From UBA3006 sp031401235 (lineage in GTDB: Bacteria > Actinomycetota > Acidimicrobiia > Acidimicrobiales > Ilumatobacteraceae), in assembly GCA_031401235.1 (NCBI GenBank), contig JANNRJ010000003.1, positions 62,001 to 126,000 of the forward strand: a stretch of DNA of 64,000 nt, in the 5' to 3' direction. The notes under the pieces are model-generated. The model was given only the letters and a program-made list of their open reading frames with translations, did no database searches and was not told where the DNA came from. Positions 40,844-49,090 of the stretch are shown piece by piece; within the stretch, counting starts at the first letter, position 1; every line of letters begins with the position of its first letter. A program made the translations under genes and the position numbers.

Positions 40844-42334
40844 TCAGTCGATTACGTGCAATGTTCCATGGCCATCCAGCATCGCCAACTTACCAACCCA
40901 TTCACCATGTGTCATTGCCTCGGCCAAGTTGGTGTCACTAGAAGTTGCCCACGCTCGTCGCCCATCTGCTAACAGTGCCGATGCGCAAACGGTTTCCGGT
41001 AAGCCGTCGCGATGATGCATCACGCTATAGGACTCAATAGTTGCTGAGCCTTTGGCTTGAATCGAATTTGCGACATCACGTCGAGGCAGCAAATCAATCT
41101 GCGGTTGGGGAGAATCGTGGCGGAATCCATCTTTGGTTGGCGTAGTTGCATACACACCGAAGGAGTGTTTGGTTGCATAGCCGCCGTTAGCCCACACAAG
41201 TGCGGTTTCGTTCTGTCTGCCGCGCAATTCGATCATCGTAGTAGCGATCGCATGCATGACATAGTTGTTCCACGGTCCACCGGCAAATGACAATCCACCG
41301 GTGCACGTGAGTTGCCGGGTAATCGAAATTCCAAGAGATTGGGCTCCAAGTTGCACGGCTGATGGAAAACACGAGTAGAGATCGATGATGCCGATCTCGT
41401 TAATGCTTCTTTTGGCCAATTGCAATGCAAGTGCGCCACCGATTCTCACGGCTGGAGTATCGGCAAATGTGTCCCGATGTGAGATGTAGTTATGTTCGTG
41501 ACAATCGGTGCCAGATTGCGGAAAAATCCATTTGTCCTTCGGAATCCCGAGAGCTTGAGCTCGTTCAACGGAGCAGATAATGAGTGCTGCAGCCATATCC
41601 ACATCGTTGTTTGAATTCATCATCTTGGTGTACGGAAAACCAATTGTGCGATTGTCTTGGCTGGGAGTAATGATCTCGCTTGCTGAGTACTCGCGTTGTG
41701 TCCACGCAAATGGATTGGTTGCCGCAACCGCACTGAAGCGCGACCACAGTTCACCGATGTGGCGTTGATGATCATGTACCGAACGATTCCCCGCCGCTCG
41801 CAACGCCGTTTCAAACATTGGATAAATCTGGATTGGCATCATGATTTTGCGTTCAAGTTCGATTTCGTGATTCATTGCCAAATCCTCACCCACGAGTACG
41901 GGTGTTGACATGCTGGTGTCAAGAGTTGACCAAGCCAGGGTGACATCGTTTTTTCGTGCCCGATTGCGAGTTCTGAGGGCTTCGCCACCAACGATTATTA
42001 CGACATCAAGTCGTCCGTCTTGAATTTCGCGCGCTGCTAGGTTCACCAATGCCTGTGGCATGTTGCCACCATGGGGCGTGATCTCGCATCGGCGAGGAGA
42101 GATTTTCAGTAGGTCGGCAACACCTTGGGCTGGATTGGAGTGTTTGGATGACAGTGATCGGATCGCCAACATTGCATCAGGTGTAGGAGTCTGGGTGAGG
42201 TCCGCATCACTGGTTGCTTGAATGACTGCTTGGGCCATTAATTGGATTGGGTCCAACGCCGCGCTTAGGTCGTCGGTGCGCTGAAGAACCTGTCCTTGAC
42301 CAACAAGTATCGGTGTACGCGGGTCAAGAGTCAT
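40844..42334 (-). CDS. thiolase-like acetyl-CoA acetyltransferase family protein
   Basis: 496-residue protein of the thiolase superfamily, in the divergent group annotated as acetyl-CoA acetyltransferase in Actinobacteria. It shows 'TPILVGQGQVLQR' at the start, 'GGNMPQALVNLAAREIQDGRLDVVIIVGGEALRTR', 'IGIIDLYSCFPSAVQLGAQSLGI' and 'LTCTGGLSFAGGPWNNYVMHAIATTM'. The classical catalytic Cys-His-Cys set cannot be assigned with confidence, so it may not be an ordinary thiolase; an SCP2-type carrier or transferase role is possible. ATG 42334 is chosen; an ATG at 42346 would add four residues. Confidence 0.8.
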   Translation of the reverse strand: MTLDPRTPILVGQGQVLQRTDDLSAALDPIQLMAQAVIQATSDADLTQTPTPDAMLAIRSLSSKHSNPAQGVADLLKISPRRCEITPHGGNMPQALVNLAAREIQDGRLDVVIIVGGEALRTRNRARKNDVTLAWSTLDTSMSTPVLVGEDLAMNHEIELERKIMMPIQIYPMFETALRAAGNRSVHDHQRHIGELWSRFSAVAATNPFAWTQREYSASEIITPSQDNRTIGFPYTKMMNSNNDVDMAAALIICSVERAQALGIPKDKWIFPQSGTDCHEHNYISHRDTFADTPAVRIGGALALQLAKRSINEIGIIDLYSCFPSAVQLGAQSLGISITRQLTCTGGLSFAGGPWNNYVMHAIATTMIELRGRQNETALVWANGGYATKHSFGVYATTPTKDGFRHDSPQPQIDLLPRRDVANSIQAKGSATIESYSVMHHRDGLPETVCASALLADGRRAWATSSDTNLAEAMTHGEWVGKLAMLDGHGTLHVID

Positions 42335-42371
42335 ACCTGTGAACATTATGTGCCCAAACCGTTGACGGACC

Positions 42372-42377
42372 TATGCT
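42372..42377 (+). promoter_or_regulatory. -10 hexamer TATGCT, near-leaderless start of rpiB
   Basis: TATGCT ends 8 bases before the ATG at 42386. It heads the rpiB-glyA unit. Confidence 0.35.
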
Positions 42378-42385
42378 CGGGGGCG

Positions 42386-42871
42386 ATGTCTATTTCTTCA
42401 ATTCATGCCGGAGTTGCTCTTCGCATTGCAATTGGATCCGACCATGCCGGATTTGAACTAAAACAGCACATCATCGGCGTATTGAATGACGAGGGGCATA
42501 TGGTGACCGATCACGGTACTAACTCAACTGAAAGTGTTGATTATCCGCCAATTTGCGCCACGGTCGGTCGCGAAGTACGTGATGGAACAGCTGATTTTGG
42601 AATCGTTTTGGGCGGTAGCGGCCAGGGTGAGCAGATCGCGGCCAATAAAGTCCGGGGCGTTCGCGCGGCCCTGTGTAATGACTTGTATTTGGCATCGATG
42701 GCGCGTGCCCACAATGACGCCAATGTTTTATCGATCGGCGCTCGGGTGGTGTCGTTTGAGTTGAGTGAAGAAATATTGCATGTCTTTTTGACTACGCCGT
42801 TTGAAGGTGGTCGACATCGGCGTCGGGTCGAGCAGTTGACTGAAATCGAACAACAGGAACGGACTCGGTGA
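42386..42871 (+). CDS. rpiB: ribose-5-phosphate isomerase B
   Basis: 161-residue isomerase of the pentose phosphate pathway (ribose 5-phosphate to ribulose 5-phosphate). 'RIAIGSDHAGFELKQHI' at the start, then 'DFGIVLGGSGQGEQIAANKVRGVRAALCND' and 'ARAHNDANVLSIGARVV'. The GGSGxGEQ form has Glu where E. coli RpiB has its catalytic Cys-containing GTGIGM; this is the mycobacterial class in which Glu is the base. Upstream in-frame starts lie in the neighbour's promoter and are unlikely. Confidence 0.93.
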   Translation: MSISSIHAGVALRIAIGSDHAGFELKQHIIGVLNDEGHMVTDHGTNSTESVDYPPICATVGREVRDGTADFGIVLGGSGQGEQIAANKVRGVRAALCNDLYLASMARAHNDANVLSIGARVVSFELSEEILHVFLTTPFEGGRHRRRVEQLTEIEQQERTR

Positions 42872-44136
42872 TGCCCTGGCCGTCCCAAAAACTTCGCGAT
42901 GATGCCATATTTGATCTAATCGGTCGAGAACAGACTCGTCAAACAACGAGTTTGCAATTGATCGCCAGTGAAAATTTCGCCTCTCCGGATGTCATGGCGG
43001 CAACGGGTTCTGTTCTCACAAACAAGTATTCCGAGGGATATCCATTTAAGCGCTATTACGGCGGAAACGCAGTCGTCGATGAAATCGAAACACTGGCGAT
43101 TAATCGAGTTAAACAATTATTTGGCGCAGAACATGCCAATGTTCAACCACATTCTGGTGCGAGTGCAAATATGGCTGTCTATCTTGGGCTTCTATCGCCG
43201 GGGGACACCGTGCTCGGTCTAAGTCTCGCTCATGGTGGACACCTCACCCATGGATCGCCAGTCAACGCAAGTGGGATTCTGTACAACTTTGAGTCATATC
43301 GGGTGAGTGACACTGATGAGCGCATTGATTTCGACGAGGTTCGCAGTTTGGCTAAGAAGCATCGGCCGAAAATGATTGTGGCCGGCACGACGTCATATCC
43401 ACGTCGCCTCGAGCCAGAGCCATTCAAAGCGATCGCCGATGAGGTTGGCGCCTTGTTGATGTTTGACATTGCTCACATTGCCGGACTCGTTGCCGCCGGT
43501 GCGCACCCCAATCCCGTGCCCTATTCCGATGTCGTTACTTTCACAACCCATAAAACTCTCCGAGGTCCCCGCGGCGGTTGCATACTCAGTACAGCGGCTC
43601 ATGCAGTCGCAATTGATAAAGCAGTATTTCCCGGAAGTCAAGGTGGACCACTCGAGCATGTCATTGCGGCCAAGGCGGTTGCATTCCATGAGGCCCTTCA
43701 GCCAAGTTTCCGTGAGTACGCAATTGAAATCGTGCGCAATGCTTCGGCACTTGCCGAGGCTTTGGTCAAACAAGGTTTTCGGCTGGTATCTGGTGGAACT
43801 GATACACACATGATGGTGGTTGATTTGCGACCATTTGATCCTGATCTCACCGGTAAAGATGCTCAACTGATTCTGGACGAGGCTGGGATCACGTTGAACA
43901 AGAACAGTGTTCCAAAAGATCCGCGAAGTCCGTTTGTAACTTCAGGTGTGCGCATTGGCACTCCAGCGGTGACAACGCAAGGTATGGGCGTGAGCGAGAT
44001 GCCCATAATTGCCGAACTCATTGCGCACACATTGCGCAATCGAACCGACGCATCGGTAGTTGCCGATGTCCGAGCCAGAGTTGCCACTTTGTGTGCCAAG
44101 TTTCCGGTGTATTTGGCTGGGCCTTCGAACGACTGA
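42871..44136 (+). CDS. glyA: serine hydroxymethyltransferase
   Basis: 421-residue PLP enzyme interconverting serine and glycine with tetrahydrofolate. It has 'LQLIASENFASPDVMAATGSVLTNKYSEGYP', 'SGASANMAVYLGLLSPGDTVLGLSLAHGGHLTHG', the PLP lysine K228 in 'VTFTTHKTLRGPRGG' and 'GVRIGTPAVTTQGMGVSEM'. ATG 42871 shares a base with the rpiB stop (TGATG); a GTG one codon earlier is also possible. Confidence 0.96.
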   Translation: MPWPSQKLRDDAIFDLIGREQTRQTTSLQLIASENFASPDVMAATGSVLTNKYSEGYPFKRYYGGNAVVDEIETLAINRVKQLFGAEHANVQPHSGASANMAVYLGLLSPGDTVLGLSLAHGGHLTHGSPVNASGILYNFESYRVSDTDERIDFDEVRSLAKKHRPKMIVAGTTSYPRRLEPEPFKAIADEVGALLMFDIAHIAGLVAAGAHPNPVPYSDVVTFTTHKTLRGPRGGCILSTAAHAVAIDKAVFPGSQGGPLEHVIAAKAVAFHEALQPSFREYAIEIVRNASALAEALVKQGFRLVSGGTDTHMMVVDLRPFDPDLTGKDAQLILDEAGITLNKNSVPKDPRSPFVTSGVRIGTPAVTTQGMGVSEMPIIAELIAHTLRNRTDASVVADVRARVATLCAKFPVYLAGPSND

Positions 44137-44163
44137 CGGTTAAGGCGTAACATCGAATTCAGC

Positions 44164-45288
44164 GTGATAGATCTGAACGGTTACTTGATTGTGGGTGGGT
44201 GTGCCGCAGTTACGACGGCAGTGAGCACACCCATCGTTGCCGCAATAGCGCGACGACGAAATTGGATGGCCCAACCCGACGCACGTAGGTCGCATCCGGT
44301 CCCCACCCCTGATGTTGGCGGAATTGCGTTTTACATCGGGCTCGTATCGGCAATTGCATTAGCCGGACAGATGGGAAGATTTGCCCCTCTGTTTGACAAT
44401 AACTCGGAAATATTCGGAGTTGTTATCGCTGCAACGGTGATTTTCATTCTTGGTTTTGTCGACGATATTCGTGAAGTATCCGCACCAATGAAAGTAACCG
44501 GAGTCGTTGCATCTGCTCTCGTACTCGTGTGGTTCGGTGTCACGATGTTTTACTTTCGAGTTCCATTCCTTGATGTGTTCGTGCTTTCCAACGATTGGAT
44601 TCCGCTCTTCACCGTTTTATGGTTGCTTGGAATGACCCAAGCGATCAATCTGATCGACGGACTCGATGGACTAGCTGCCGGAATTGTCGCAATTGCATCG
44701 GGATCCTTTTTCGTCTATAGCAAACACCTTGGCGATCTTGGTCTCCTCGCTGAACCGAACATTGGTCCGCTGATCGCCATTATCACTCTTGGTATATGTA
44801 TCGGCTTTCTTCCGTTCAATTTCAATCCCGCTCGAATATTCATGGGGGACTGTGGCGCGCTCGTACTTGGGTTGCTGATGGCTACATCCACGAGTGTCGT
44901 TGGGGGTCGCGCCGATCCAGCCTCGCAGGCGTTCAGTGGTCAGACGTATTTCTTTTTGGCGCCGCTGTTCATACCGCTATTAGTTCTCGGCGTTCCGATA
45001 GTTGATGTCGTATTTGCGATCTTGCGAAGGACAGTCAGCCGACAAGGGATAGCCACAGCCGACCGTGGACACTTACATCATCGACTCATTGACTTGGGGC
45101 ATGGCCCGCGACGAGCGGTCGTCATATTGTGGGCATGGACGGGCTTGCTATCGGCTGTGGTGCTGTACCCAGCATTGAGTTCAGGATCCACCAACTTCAT
45201 ACCACTCATGGTTGCGGCATTGGTGCTTGCTCTGTTTACCGTCTTACACCCCAGATGGAGCCGAGATTCAGAATCGCCAACTGAGTAA
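44164..45288 (+). CDS. wecA: undecaprenyl-phosphate N-acetylglucosaminyl phosphate transferase family (WecA/Rfe)
   Basis: 374-residue polytopic membrane enzyme of the MraY/WecA family that starts a lipid-linked glycan by loading a sugar phosphate on decaprenyl/undecaprenyl phosphate. 'RRSHPVPTPDVGGIAFYIG', the metal-binding 'GFVDDIREVSAPMK', 'NLIDGLDGLAAG', 'FNFNPARIFMGDCGALVLG' and 'RGHLHHRLIDLGHGPRRAV' (the HHR loop) are all present. About eleven helices. Its position upstream of atp genes is the usual actinobacterial order. Confidence 0.92.
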   Translation: MIDLNGYLIVGGCAAVTTAVSTPIVAAIARRRNWMAQPDARRSHPVPTPDVGGIAFYIGLVSAIALAGQMGRFAPLFDNNSEIFGVVIAATVIFILGFVDDIREVSAPMKVTGVVASALVLVWFGVTMFYFRVPFLDVFVLSNDWIPLFTVLWLLGMTQAINLIDGLDGLAAGIVAIASGSFFVYSKHLGDLGLLAEPNIGPLIAIITLGICIGFLPFNFNPARIFMGDCGALVLGLLMATSTSVVGGRADPASQAFSGQTYFFLAPLFIPLLVLGVPIVDVVFAILRRTVSRQGIATADRGHLHHRLIDLGHGPRRAVVILWAWTGLLSAVVLYPALSSGSTNFIPLMVAALVLALFTVLHPRWSRDSESPTE

Positions 45289-45332
45289 GAGTTAATTTCA
45301 CAAGTTCACTAATGCATCACAACTCCGGCGGT

Positions 45333-45362
45333 TTGGCATGCGACCGCTGCGCCGTCTAGTTT
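45333..45362 (+). promoter_or_regulatory. candidate promoter of the ATP synthase operon
   Basis: TTGGCA (45333-45338), an 18-base spacer and TAGTTT (45357-45362) form a plausible sigma-70 promoter in the 142-base gap after wecA, giving a leader of about 60 bases. The leader contains a short inverted repeat GTGAT-CGGCC-ATCAC (45403-45417). Nothing else is seen in this gap. Confidence 0.4.
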
Positions 45363-45430
45363 GTACTTGTATTCACAAGAAGCCGAGAAGCCTCCGCGAG
45401 AGGTGATCGGCCATCACTTCAGGTCGTACG

Positions 45431-45736
45431 GTGAAATTGCTCCCCAAAGTATTGGTTCCCAAGAAGCCGATTGCTGGTACCGACGACTCTCTAGGTCGCG
45501 GACCAGATATTGCGTTGAGTACCGCGGTTTTTCTGGTCATTGGTCTAGCAATCGACTCGGCCGCTGATACACGACCGTTATTTACGATTGTTCTCGTCGT
45601 GCTCTCACTGGTCGGAAATTTTGCCCGTATGTGGTACGTCTATGACGATCGCATGAAACTTCTCCAACACCAACGGCTACGACAATCAATCAGCCACCAA
45701 GTCCAAGATTCCGAGGCATCGTCGGTGAACTCATGA
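45431..45736 (+). CDS. AtpZ/AtpI-like small membrane protein
   Basis: 101-residue protein with two membrane helices (about residues 28-46 and 49-67) and charged ends, encoded at the head of the ATP synthase operon. 'RGPDIALSTAVFLVIGLAIDSAADTRPLFTIVLVVLSLVGNFARMWYVYDD' matches the AtpZ/AtpI fold, thought to assist c-ring assembly or Mg2+ supply. The GTG start has no strong ribosome binding site. It overlaps the following AtpI-like gene by 4 bases. Confidence 0.75.
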   Translation: MKLLPKVLVPKKPIAGTDDSLGRGPDIALSTAVFLVIGLAIDSAADTRPLFTIVLVVLSLVGNFARMWYVYDDRMKLLQHQRLRQSISHQVQDSEASSVNS

Positions 45737-46218
45737 CAAAACATGAGGGCTCGTCATTTGTCTCTGTTCTCGCTATGAACGACGCCGGTCCCGCCCCGGA
45801 AGCCGCGATCGTCCGCGATCTTGTGAAACGCGGATTGTGGGTTGCTCCCGCGCTAGTCGGGATTGGAGCACTTATTTGGGGTAGCGAAGGAGCATGGTCA
45901 AGCGCCTATGGCTTGGCTTTGGTGCTCGGAAATTTCGTATTGGCCGCGATGTTGGTGAGTTATACGGCCAAGATCTCCTATGCGGTGATGATGGGTTCGA
46001 TGATGTTTGGCTATCTGTTGCGACTCGCCATTATTTCCATCGCGGTCTATGCGGTGAGACAAGCGTCATGGGTCGAACTTCTCCCGCTTGGACTCACTAT
46101 CATCGTGACGCACCTAGGTTTGCTGTTCTGGGAACTTCGGTATGTTTCACTATCGCTTGCATTCCCCGGTCTCAAACCGGCATCTTCACAATCCACTGAT
46201 CAATCACTCACCACGTAG
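45733..46218 (+). CDS. atpI: ATP synthase protein I-like (AtpI)
   Basis: 161-residue membrane protein with four hydrophobic segments: 'RGLWVAPALVGIGALIWG', 'SAYGLALVLGNFVLAAMLVSY', 'MGSMMFGYLLRLAIISIAVYAV' and 'LPLGLTIIVTHLGLLFWELRYV'. This matches the four-helix AtpI family, the non-essential assembly factor at the start of atp operons. Its position between the AtpZ-like gene and atpB fits. Confidence 0.8.
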   Translation: MTKHEGSSFVSVLAMNDAGPAPEAAIVRDLVKRGLWVAPALVGIGALIWGSEGAWSSAYGLALVLGNFVLAAMLVSYTAKISYAVMMGSMMFGYLLRLAIISIAVYAVRQASWVELLPLGLTIIVTHLGLLFWELRYVSLSLAFPGLKPASSQSTDQSLTT

Positions 46219-46231
46219 GACTAACAACACC

Positions 46232-46996
46232 GTGTTCGCTTTCGAGTTTCCGCCGATTAATCAAATTCTCCGTTGGAAAGATGTCGTGCCCGGTATCAAC
46301 AAGGTTGTACTTATATCAATCTTGGCTGCAGTAATTGGCATCTCGCTATTTTTAATTGCGGCCCGCGCCGAAGCGCGCAAGGCTCCCAAGGGCGCACGCA
46401 ACCTTGCTGAGATCTTGGTCGAATTTATCGAGAAGAACATCATCATGGAGACCATGGGCCGAAATGGCCTGACCTGGACGCCATTTTTATTGACGCTGTT
46501 CGTTTTCATTTATCTCTGCAATGTTCCGGGAATTATTCCGATTATTCAAATGCCTGCAACCGCGCGAATGGCAATTCCGGCTTTTCTTGCGATCATGGTG
46601 TGGGTCATTTATAACGCGCAAGGTATTAAGCACCAAGGGTTCTTCGGATATTTCAAATCGGTTCTTTTCCCGCCGGGCGTACCAAAGGCACTCTATGCCT
46701 TGGTCACACCAATTGAATTTATATCAACTCTGATAGTCAGGCCGTTTTCGCTGATGGTGCGACTTTTCGCCAACATGCTGGCGGGTCACCTTTTGCTTGT
46801 GATTTTTGCGCTTCTCTCCGAGGCGTTGTTTCAGGCACGTACACAGCAACTCTTCTTGGTTCCGCTCGGAGTACTTCCATTTTTCATGTTGATCTTTCTC
46901 ACGGCATTCGAGCTGCTTGTCGGATTTTTGCAGGCCTATATTTTCACCATTCTCACCGCGGTGTATATCTCTGGCGCCGTACATTCGGAACACTAG
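46232..46996 (+). CDS. atpB: F0F1 ATP synthase subunit a
   Basis: 254-residue membrane subunit forming the proton half-channels. The essential arginine is R177 in 'SLMVRLFANMLAGHLLL', and 'TPIEFISTLIVRPFS' and the C-terminal 'FELLVGFLQAYIFTILTAVYI' are conserved. The GTG at 46232 is chosen because AGGA lies 11 bases upstream and because starts further upstream fall inside atpI. Confidence 0.95.
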   Translation: MFAFEFPPINQILRWKDVVPGINKVVLISILAAVIGISLFLIAARAEARKAPKGARNLAEILVEFIEKNIIMETMGRNGLTWTPFLLTLFVFIYLCNVPGIIPIIQMPATARMAIPAFLAIMVWVIYNAQGIKHQGFFGYFKSVLFPPGVPKALYALVTPIEFISTLIVRPFSLMVRLFANMLAGHLLLVIFALLSEALFQARTQQLFLVPLGVLPFFMLIFLTAFELLVGFLQAYIFTILTAVYISGAVHSEH

Positions 46997-47061
46997 GCGT
47001 TAGGTCATAAATCGATGAAAAACCATTCAATAACCAACAAAACAATAGGAGACAAATAGAC

Positions 47062-47334
47062 ATGGAAGCGTTATCTCGAATTGCGGCGGTTGTCGTTGAT
47101 CCGGCGGAGGCAAAAAACGTTGCCGCTGCAGCATCGGCAGGTTTCGCCTATGGTCTCGCGGCAATAGGCCCGGGAATTGGTATCGGAATCATCTTCGGTA
47201 AGGCCATTGAGGCAATGGCTCGCCAACCAGAATCAGCAGGCATGGTTCGCACCACGATGTTCCTTGGTATCGCATTTACGGAAGCACTCGCGTTGATTGG
47301 ATTCGTCGTCTTTATTTTGCTCAAGTACGCCTGA
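47062..47334 (+). CDS. atpE: F0F1 ATP synthase subunit c
   Basis: 90-residue hairpin of two helices joined by the polar loop 'AMARQPESAG'. The ion-binding carboxylate is E74 in 'GIAFTEALALIGFVV'; no Gln/Ser/Thr sodium ligands are seen, so it is proton-coupled. It has the strongest ribosome binding site in the operon (AGGAG at 47047-47051), as expected for the subunit needed in many copies. Confidence 0.96.
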   Translation: MEALSRIAAVVVDPAEAKNVAAAASAGFAYGLAAIGPGIGIGIIFGKAIEAMARQPESAGMVRTTMFLGIAFTEALALIGFVVFILLKYA

Positions 47335-47408
47335 GCATTATTTCTAAGTCACGAGCCGCCCGTGCATAGCAACAACCGTACCCAGCGAAAAGTTGAGGAG
47401 TTCTCACG

Positions 47409-48011
47409 ATGATTATCCATGTCACAACGTGGCAAGGACACCCGGTGCAATCACATGTTTATTCTGGCTCGGTCAGTGCAGAGACTGCTGAAGCTGAAGC
47501 TGAAGCATCAACTACCGGTCCCAACCCCATCTCCCCAGAAGGCAAAGAACTGGTGTGGGGTGCTGGGTCGTTTCTGGTGTTCCTCGTCATCATGCGAATT
47601 TTCTTATTTCCGAAATTGAAAAAGGGTATGAATGCAAGGTACAACGGGATTCAAGAAGATCACGAATATGCGGAAGCTACTCGTATAAGCGCGCGGACCG
47701 ATGTCTCACAGTATGAATCAGCCCTTGTCGAAATTCGCACCCAAGCCGCGAGTCGCATTGATAAGGCCCGCCAAACGCTTGATTCGGAGCGCGTCTTGGC
47801 AATCGCGGAAGTCAATGCGCGCATTTCTCGACAGCGCTCGACCGCAGAAGCAGAATCAACCGCAGCGCGATTGGCAATTCGGGATCAGATCGCTCTAGCT
47901 GTTGCCACCGTTGCTGAACGAACCACACAAATTGCGGTCGGAAAAAATCCCGACGCAGCGGTTGTTCAACGTGCAGTTAGCCAGGCGATGGCCTCAGGAG
48001 TCAGCACATGA
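47409..48011 (+). CDS. atpF: F0F1 ATP synthase subunit b (first copy)
   Basis: 200-residue peripheral-stalk subunit. An unusual N-terminal extension (about 45 residues with the repeat EAEAEAEA) precedes one membrane helix ('VWGAGSFLVFLVIMRIFLFP', about 49-68) and a long charged coiled coil. 'SQYESALVEIRTQAASRIDKARQTL' is typical of b. GAGGAG lies before the ATG. It is followed by a second, different b-type gene with a 4-base overlap. Confidence 0.88.
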   Translation: MIIHVTTWQGHPVQSHVYSGSVSAETAEAEAEASTTGPNPISPEGKELVWGAGSFLVFLVIMRIFLFPKLKKGMNARYNGIQEDHEYAEATRISARTDVSQYESALVEIRTQAASRIDKARQTLDSERVLAIAEVNARISRQRSTAEAESTAARLAIRDQIALAVATVAERTTQIAVGKNPDAAVVQRAVSQAMASGVST

Positions 48012-48553
48012 TCGTTCACGTCATAGCCATTTTGGCTTCCGAAGATCCGACGGTCACCCACAACTGGCTCCTTCCAGAAACTGCGGAAATTATCTACGGC
48101 GGATTGTCGTCGATCATTGTCTTTGGGTTGTTGTATAAATTTGCCGGTCCGGTAGCGAAGAAAGCATTGACAGCTCGTACCGAGCGCATTCAAAAGGAGC
48201 TTGACGGTGCGGCTCAGGCACGCACAAAATCTGAAAGCGATGCATCCGACATTCGGATGGCACTCGGCGATGTTGATGCCGAACGCTCACGATTGCTCGC
48301 CGAAGCGGACATTCAGGCTGCTGCATTGATTGTGGATGGTCGAATCCGTATAGCCAGCGAAGTTGCCGCGTTGGAAGCCAAAGCCGCCGCTGATTTAGTT
48401 GTGGCACGCGGTCGGGGGACTGAAGAATTGCGCGCCGAGATCGCATTGCTTGCTTCTCTCGCTGTTCCGGCAGTTGTGCAAGCCACGCTTACCGACCAAA
48501 CCAAACAAGATTTAATTGAAGCCTTTATATCAAGTGTGGGAGCAAGCCGATGA
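48008..48553 (+). CDS. atpF2: F0F1 ATP synthase subunit b (second, b'-like copy)
   Basis: 181-residue b-type subunit: one membrane helix (about residues 27-46, 'EIIYGGLSSIIVFGLLYKF') and a coiled-coil domain ('RIQKELDGAAQARTKSESDASDIRMALGDVDAERSRLLAEAD'). It is not a duplicate of the preceding gene; the sequences differ throughout. Two distinct b genes suggest a heterodimeric b/b' stalk. It overlaps both the upstream b gene and atpH by 4 bases. Confidence 0.87.
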   Translation: MIVHVIAILASEDPTVTHNWLLPETAEIIYGGLSSIIVFGLLYKFAGPVAKKALTARTERIQKELDGAAQARTKSESDASDIRMALGDVDAERSRLLAEADIQAAALIVDGRIRIASEVAALEAKAAADLVVARGRGTEELRAEIALLASLAVPAVVQATLTDQTKQDLIEAFISSVGASR

Positions 48554-49077
48554 GCAACCCAAGTATCGAGGCATATGCTCGTGCACTCTTTGAAATTGCC
48601 CAAGCCGAGGGCAACATTGACATTGTCGAGAACGAATTATTTCGCATGGCTCGTGCATTCGAGTCAAATGAACAATTGCGGAGTGCTTTGACCGACGCCA
48701 CAATTCCAGCCAGTCGCCGTCAAAGCATCGTTGAGCAACTACTTGGCGGCCAAGCAAGCAACACAACAACTCAACTTGTTTCACTCGTCGTTGGAAGCGG
48801 TAGGTCACGTGATTTGCCGGCCATTATTGACACATTGGTCAAACGCGCTTCAAGTGAAAAGAAACTCGAAGTTGCCGAGGTCCGAAGTGCCATCGAACTC
48901 ACCGATGATCAGCAAAAGCGTCTGGCAGCAGCACTCACTAAAGCCACCGGCAAACAAGTAAATCTCAAAGTAGTCGTCGACCCAACCGTGATGGGCGGTT
49001 TGGTTGCAACAGTCGGTGATGAAGTTATCGATGACACCGTGCGTACCCGTCTTGAACAACTGAAGTCGCGAATCTGA
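48550..49077 (+). CDS. atpH: F0F1 ATP synthase subunit delta
   Basis: 175-residue stalk subunit linking F1 to the b dimer (OSCP family). 'SIEAYARALFEIAQAEGNIDIVENELFRMARAF' is the N-terminal six-helix domain, and 'KVVVDPTVMGGLVATVGDEVIDDTVRTRLEQLK' the conserved C-terminal segment. Stand-alone delta, not the b-delta fusion of mycobacteria. Confidence 0.94.
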   Translation: MSNPSIEAYARALFEIAQAEGNIDIVENELFRMARAFESNEQLRSALTDATIPASRRQSIVEQLLGGQASNTTTQLVSLVVGSGRSRDLPAIIDTLVKRASSEKKLEVAEVRSAIELTDDQQKRLAAALTKATGKQVNLKVVVDPTVMGGLVATVGDEVIDDTVRTRLEQLKSRI

Positions 49078-49090
49078 AGGGACTATCAAC

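Noticed and set aside
42296..42385. Longer N-terminus for RpiB
   Set aside because: It overlaps the divergent thiolase-like gene start and adds residues not found in the family.
45403..45417. Riboswitch or operator in the atp leader
   Set aside because: Only a 5-base-pair stem (GTGAT/ATCAC) is visible, which is too short to claim a function.
47062..47334. Sodium-coupled c-ring
   Set aside because: The region around E74 lacks the Gln and Ser/Thr ligands used by Na+-dependent subunit c.
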